A DNA stretch of 64,000 nt from Ceratothoa steindachneri (taxonomy: Eukaryota; Arthropoda; Malacostraca; Isopoda; Cymothoidae), in the NCBI GenBank assembly GCA_963969495.1, contig OZ018333.1:17194437-17258436 (forward strand), read 5' to 3'. Position 1 is the stretch's first letter. Every line of letters begins with the position of its first letter. Below are positions 60,172-64,000 of the stretch, piece after piece. The notes under the pieces were generated by a model. It worked only from the letters and a program-made list of their open reading frames with translations, made no database searches and was not told the origin of the DNA. The translations under genes were made by a program, and so were the position numbers.

Positions 60172-60305
60172 TTGCTAGGGATTATTTAATTCTCTTATAT
60201 GTTTATCATATTTAATTTTAAAAGAGTTTACATTGGTAGAGTTCACAACATCGCCTGGCAAATCATTCCATGGGTCCACAACCCTTTGAGTGAAGAACTT
60301 AAAGT
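60172..60305 (-). pseudogene. CR1-like LINE C-terminal fragment 3
   Basis: The minus-strand reading from 60305 gives NFKFFTQRVVDPWNDLPGDV, then VNSTNVNSFKIKYDKHIREL and NNP before a stop. This is the CR1-type C-terminal 'FFxxRVVxxWNxLPxxVVxAxxVxxFKxxLDxxL' motif. It is only 45 codons. It follows directly the 3' tail of fragment 2 in the same orientation. Confidence 0.75.
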
Positions 60306-61235
60306 TCTGTTAACATAAGAACATAAGAAAAGAAGGAGACTGCAAAAGACCATTCATGGCCTACACTTGGCAGCTCCTGTTCCAGTCAACACACAAAAGA
60401 TTTCTTACCAGAGAAAAGTAATCAACATTGTCACCCTTTACAGGAGTTCGTCAGATCTAATCTACAATATACATAAAATGCATCCAGAGGATTATGTCCA
60501 TTCATGCAACCGCAAAATATAATCTCCCCACTCCTTAGAAAAATATATACATATGTACATAAAAAAAAGTCAGTCCCATCTAGCAGCTTCATCCATATAT
60601 TTATCTAATCTATTCTTAAAACTACCCAGAGAGGAGGCTTCTATCACATGTCTAGTGAGCCTATTCCATTCATCTACCACACGATTTGTAAACCAATTCC
60701 TCCCAATCTCCTTCCTAAACCTATACTTATCAAGCTTAAACCCATTGCTACGTGTCCTGTCATGTTCACTAAGTATAAGAACCTTACCCAGATCCCCTTT
60801 ATTATATCCTTTTACCCATTTGAAGACTTCAATCAATTCCCCTCTGACTCTTCTCCTTTCCAATGTATGTAGATTTAGTTTTCTGAGCCTTTCACCATAG
60901 GGTAAGTTCCTTAGCCCACCAATCATCTTTGTCATCCTTCTCTGCACAGACTCAAGCAAATCAATATCCTTCCTATAATATGGTGACCAAAATTGTACTG
61001 CATAGTCTAGATGAGGCCTAACTAGCGCCAGATACAGTTTTAGAATGACTTCAGCACTCTTATTGCTTACACTCCTCCTAATGAATCCCAATATCCTATT
61101 AGCTTTATTCTTAGCATTTAGACATTGCTTTCTAGGACGAAGGTCTGAACTTACCAAAATACCCAAGTCTCTCTCACAATCAGTCCTCCCTAAAATTCTC
61201 CCATTTAATTTATAACTATTCAATGGATTACTTCT
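60306..61235 (-). pseudogene. CR1-like LINE C-terminal fragment 2
   Basis: An open frame from 61223 to 60570 (217 codons) carries CERDLGILVSSDLRPRKQCL, ALVRPHLDYAVQFWSPYYRK, QRRMTKMIGGLRNLPYGERL, RGELIEVFKWVKGY and NWFTNRVVDEWNRL. This is the RT thumb/connection and C-terminus of a CR1-type ORF2. The frame itself is intact, but the RT core is missing. The tail (60306-60569) ends in CTTATGTTCTTATGTTA on the coding strand, a short tandem tail typical of CR1 elements. Its upstream end is joined directly to the C-terminus of fragment 1. Confidence 0.85.
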
Positions 61236-62200
61236 ACTCTTCTTAAAGAGTTTTCTGTTATGACCTCTAGTAATCCTTTATGCAAGCTGGAAAAACTCCT
61301 CGGGGCTCAGATACAAAGTCATGGTAATTGTGAAGACGATGGCCGCATCCTAGGCCTAGTTTTTTGGGGGCTACTTTTCATTGTTACTTTTTTAGAGATG
61401 AAATCGAAGAATTTTATGGCAATTTTCGTTTTTATACTGGGGGGCTGTGCCCCCCAGACCCCCTCCAAGGATTGAAACTCACGGTCATTGCAGTGTTATC
61501 CCCGCGGCGAGCCGTACCCAACAACGAGCTGACGCTCAAAATAATTGCATCCGGCCATCGTCTACACAATTACCCAAAGTCATATCCTCACATGATCTTG
61601 AACACCTCTATCATCTCCCCTCTTTCTTCTCTCTCAAGGGTAGTCCACCCATGTCTCTCCAATCTCTCCTCATAGGTCAATGCTCCAAATTCTGGTACCA
61701 GCTTAGAAGCTCTTCTCTGAACATCCTCCATTCTTTTTATATCCTCCTGCAAGTAAGGAGACCATGCCTGAATAGCATACTCAAGTTGTGGTCTAACATA
61801 AGCTTCATATAATATTCCTACAGACTCAACATTCAAGAAGTGAAAGTTCTGCTTAACCTGCTTCGATCCAATATTAGCTTTCTTCACACACTCTGAAATC
61901 TGCTTCTCAAACTTCAAACCAGATGAGACCAGCACTCCAAGGTCTTTCACAACATCAGAAGAAGCAATTTCAGCTCCATTAATTTCATATACAGCTCCTT
62001 CATTATTACTACCTATATGCAGAACAAAACACTTTCTTGCATTGGTTGATATCAACCATTGATGTGACCACTCCTCCATGCTCTTCATATCTTCCTGCAA
62101 TCTCACAATGTCTTCAGGTACCTTGATTTCATTATATACCTTAGTGTCATCTGCGAATATCTTGATCTTTGACTTTATTGAAATGGGAAGATCATTAATG
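61236..62200 (-). pseudogene. CR1-like LINE fragment 1, RT C-terminal half
   Basis: From about 62200 down the minus strand: INDLPISIKSKIKIFADDTK (RT active-site Asp pair), MEEWSHQWLISTNARKCFVL, VVKDLGVLVSSGLKFEKQI, LYEAYVRPQLEYAIQAWSPY and QRRASKLVPEFGAL, to EVFKIM (about 61590). The frame then resumes after a 252-bp insertion as PEEFFQLAKGLLE and HNRKLFKKSRSN and stops where fragment 2 begins (about 61236). It is interrupted by insertions at 61323-61574 and 62201-62892. Without them it would continue directly from the N-terminal half at 62893-64000. Confidence 0.85.
61323..61574. mobile_element. 252-bp TIR element with 9-bp target duplication
   Basis: Ends GGTAATTGTGAAGACGATGG and (reverse) GGTAATTGTGTAGACGATGG form ~27-bp inverted repeats. 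CAAAGTCAT flanks both ends exactly (61314-61322 and 61575-61583). It cuts the CR1-like coding sequence, whose protein is continuous across it. It is too short to encode a transposase. The 9-bp duplication points to Mutator- or Merlin-like enzymes. It contains a G/C palindrome (GGGGGGCTGTGCCCCCC at about 61440). Confidence 0.88.
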
Positions 62201-62892
62201 GGTAACACTTCAGTTTCAGGGCGCACGGTAGGTGGCACTGTTTATAGGCTACAATATATGTCTTATGACCCCCCAATTGATTGAAAATCAGGATCATCGC
62301 AGGGTGGTTCCCCTGCAGTGATATCTCCCCCATGAGCAGTCCCCATGAATTTACTGTTTTTTTCCCCAACAGTTTTTTACTGGCAGAAAAACCTAACCTA
62401 ATGACAAACAATACTTACTTTTCTAGGTTTCTTGATTAGTTTATGCGCTTCTAAATAATCTAAAAGTTTTTCGCGGTCATGCAAAATAAACCCAAATTGG
62501 AATAACAAAGAAGCACAACTAGAGCACGAAAAAGCCATAACAAAAGAGAAACAAATGCTATGCAGGTTCTATTTATAGCTATGATGTTGCCAGTAAGAAG
62601 CTGTTATCGTTCACTGTGAAACAAAAAATATTAATAAAAATAGGAAATAAACAATAAAAGACATCAAGAAACCTTACCTAACTTAGAAAAAACTATAAAG
62701 GAGCTGAGGCGCCGATATTTAGTAAATAATATAGAATAAAGGTTATAAACCCCCAAAACAACAAAAAAATATAACACCGTAATTGGTCACATCTGAAGCT
62801 ACCGTCTGACATCATAAGAGATATATTGTAGCCCAAAATTGTAGCTTACTAACAGCACCACCTACCATGCGCCCCAAATCTGAAGTATTACC
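62201..62892. mobile_element. 692-bp TIR element inside CR1 RT
   Basis: Ends GGTAACACTTCAGTTTCAGG and (reverse) GGTAATACTTCAGATTTGGG are imperfect inverted repeats extending about 60 bp inward. CATTAATG flanks both sides (62193-62200, 62893-62900). That word contains TTAA, so either an 8-bp or a TTAA target duplication is possible. The insertion splits the RT between AIYIN and NDLP just before the active-site Asp pair, proving the target was a CR1-like element. No transposase frame. The superfamily is undecided (hAT or Merlin-like if 8 bp, piggyBac/Kolobok-like if TTAA). Confidence 0.88.
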
Positions 62893-64000
62893 CATTAATG
62901 TAAATGGCGAAAAGCACTGGTCCAAGTACAGTCCCCTGTGGCACCCCACTACATATCTCGCTCCATCCTGACGCACTACCATTTACAACAGCATACTGTC
63001 TTCACTTCCTTAGAAAGCACTCAATCCATGACAGTAAACCATAACCAATTCCAGCTTTTGCTAATTTGAACAATAGTCTTTGCAATGGCACACTGCCAAA
63101 GGCCTTTCTCAAGTCCAGATAAATTGCATCAACTTGGTTACCATTATCAAAACAGTCAGTCCAATACTCCAAACACTCCAGTAAGTTGGTCAGGCATGAT
63201 CTCCCTTTCACAAATCCATGCTGATGCTCCGAGATGAAATGTGCTCAACAATTCGCTCCCTCAAACACTTCTCCAACAACTTTGATACCTGGGAAGTCAG
63301 GGACACTGGCCTGTAGTTATCAGGGCTCTTTCTACAACCTTTCTTATATATTGGTGTAACAATCACAGAAGTCCAATCCTCAAGAACCGAAGCAGAATTA
63401 ATTGACTCATTAAACAATATAGTCAATGGCAACGATAACTCCGCTGCACACACACTCAGTATTTTGGGGTGAATATTATCAGGTCCCGTAGCTTTGTATA
63501 CATTAAGTGATTTCAATAGCTTTTTAATCTCTGCTCTTTCAATAATAGGTTGAGTAATTTGTGATGGGCAAATAGGTCCATTATAATCTAAAGGATCAAA
63601 ATCACCACCATCCTCAACAGCACTCATGAATTGGCCAGCCATCAAAAGATCTTTATCCGGTTCTGGACTGTGAACAGATGTAAAGTGCTCCAGTAACAAG
63701 CCTGCTGCTTCGCCATCATCAACAATCATCTCTCCGTCCCTCTGCTCCAATTGTGCTATTGGAACTCTAGATGATTTTCCACCTCCACCATACTTGTAAA
63801 ATGCTCTATGGTTACTTTTCATATCCTGAACTAAATCATGTTCAAATTTCTTTTTCTGTTCTTGAACAATTCCAGAACACTTTTTTTCTTTCTTTGGTAT
63901 ATTGTTTATACAAGTATCTACTAGGTCTTTCCTTGTAGTTTCCATGCTAAGTTCTTCCTTCTGCTTGCCCTGATGCATCTACCATTCAACCACATTGGTT
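62893..64000 (-). pseudogene. CR1-like LINE fragment 1, RT N-terminal half
   Basis: From 63978 down: KKLLKSLNVYKATGPDNIHP, WTSVIVTPIYKKGCRKSPDN, YRPVSLTSQVSKLLEKCL, then after a frame change near 63220-63235 HGF.KGRSCLTNL, VDAIYLDLRKAFGSVPLQRL (catalytic Asp kept, the following Asp is Gly) and a stop, then [20 protein letters not shown] and [12 protein letters not shown] at the insertion edge. The order is that of CR1-type RTs. Upstream residues (MKSNHRAFYKYGG, GEAAGLLLEHFTSVH) are the linker between endonuclease and RT. The endonuclease lies beyond the window, if present. Confidence 0.87.

Overview
This window is eukaryotic, repeat-dominated, non-genic DNA. It contains no host gene I can support. 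It holds long simple-sequence tracts ((TA)n, (GA)n, (GT)n), megasatellite-like arrays, and decayed transposable elements of many classes: CR1-like and I/Nimb-like LINEs, Penelope-like elements (PLEs), Ty3/Gypsy, mariner, Tc1, tRNA-derived SINEs and small TIR elements. This mix, and the style of the LINE and PLE proteins, suggests an arthropod, most plausibly a decapod crustacean. That is inference, because no single-copy marker gene is present. There is no bacterial operon structure, CRISPR array or rRNA.

Layout. 0-7.3 kb: a 60-bp minisatellite, a PLE reverse-transcriptase scrap, a hAT-type miniature element with an 8-bp target duplication, an apparently identical 786-bp tandem duplication, the first copy of a composite element built on ~120-bp units, and SINEs. 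7.3-12.3 kb: an internally inverted Gypsy fragment, a nearly invariant 40-bp satellite (~42 copies) and a reverse-strand copy of the composite element. 12.5-21.3 kb: a PLE endonuclease fragment, then two broken I/Nimb-like LINE copies. 21.5-28.4 kb: composite element copy 3, a mariner transposase cut by a CR1-like LINE at a 30-bp perfect inverted repeat, a 402-bp palindrome, a Tc1 relic and a very decayed LINE. 28.9-32 kb: a small minisatellite, one unrecognised repeat-type ORF, and a mariner element with both terminal inverted repeats. 32.4-37.4 kb: a ~5-kb array of a 33-bp unit whose period keeps several reading frames open. 38-46 kb: a Tc1 relic, a 29-bp array split by a SINE, 71-bp and 64-bp arrays, a ~1.1-kb insertion and composite element copy 4. 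46-57 kb: mostly microsatellites and minisatellites, with a 32-bp array at 50.3-52.1 kb. 57-64 kb: a PLE fragment enclosed by inverted repeats and (TA)n, then stacked CR1-like fragments on the minus strand that carry two nested miniature TIR elements with target duplications.

The genes do not work together as a system. The interest is in how the elements are built and nested. There are three small non-autonomous elements with clear target duplications. The composite element has conserved ends and a variable tandem core. Inverted-repeat junctions recur at the truncated upstream ends of retroelement fragments. The satellites range from almost perfectly homogenised to heavily diverged.
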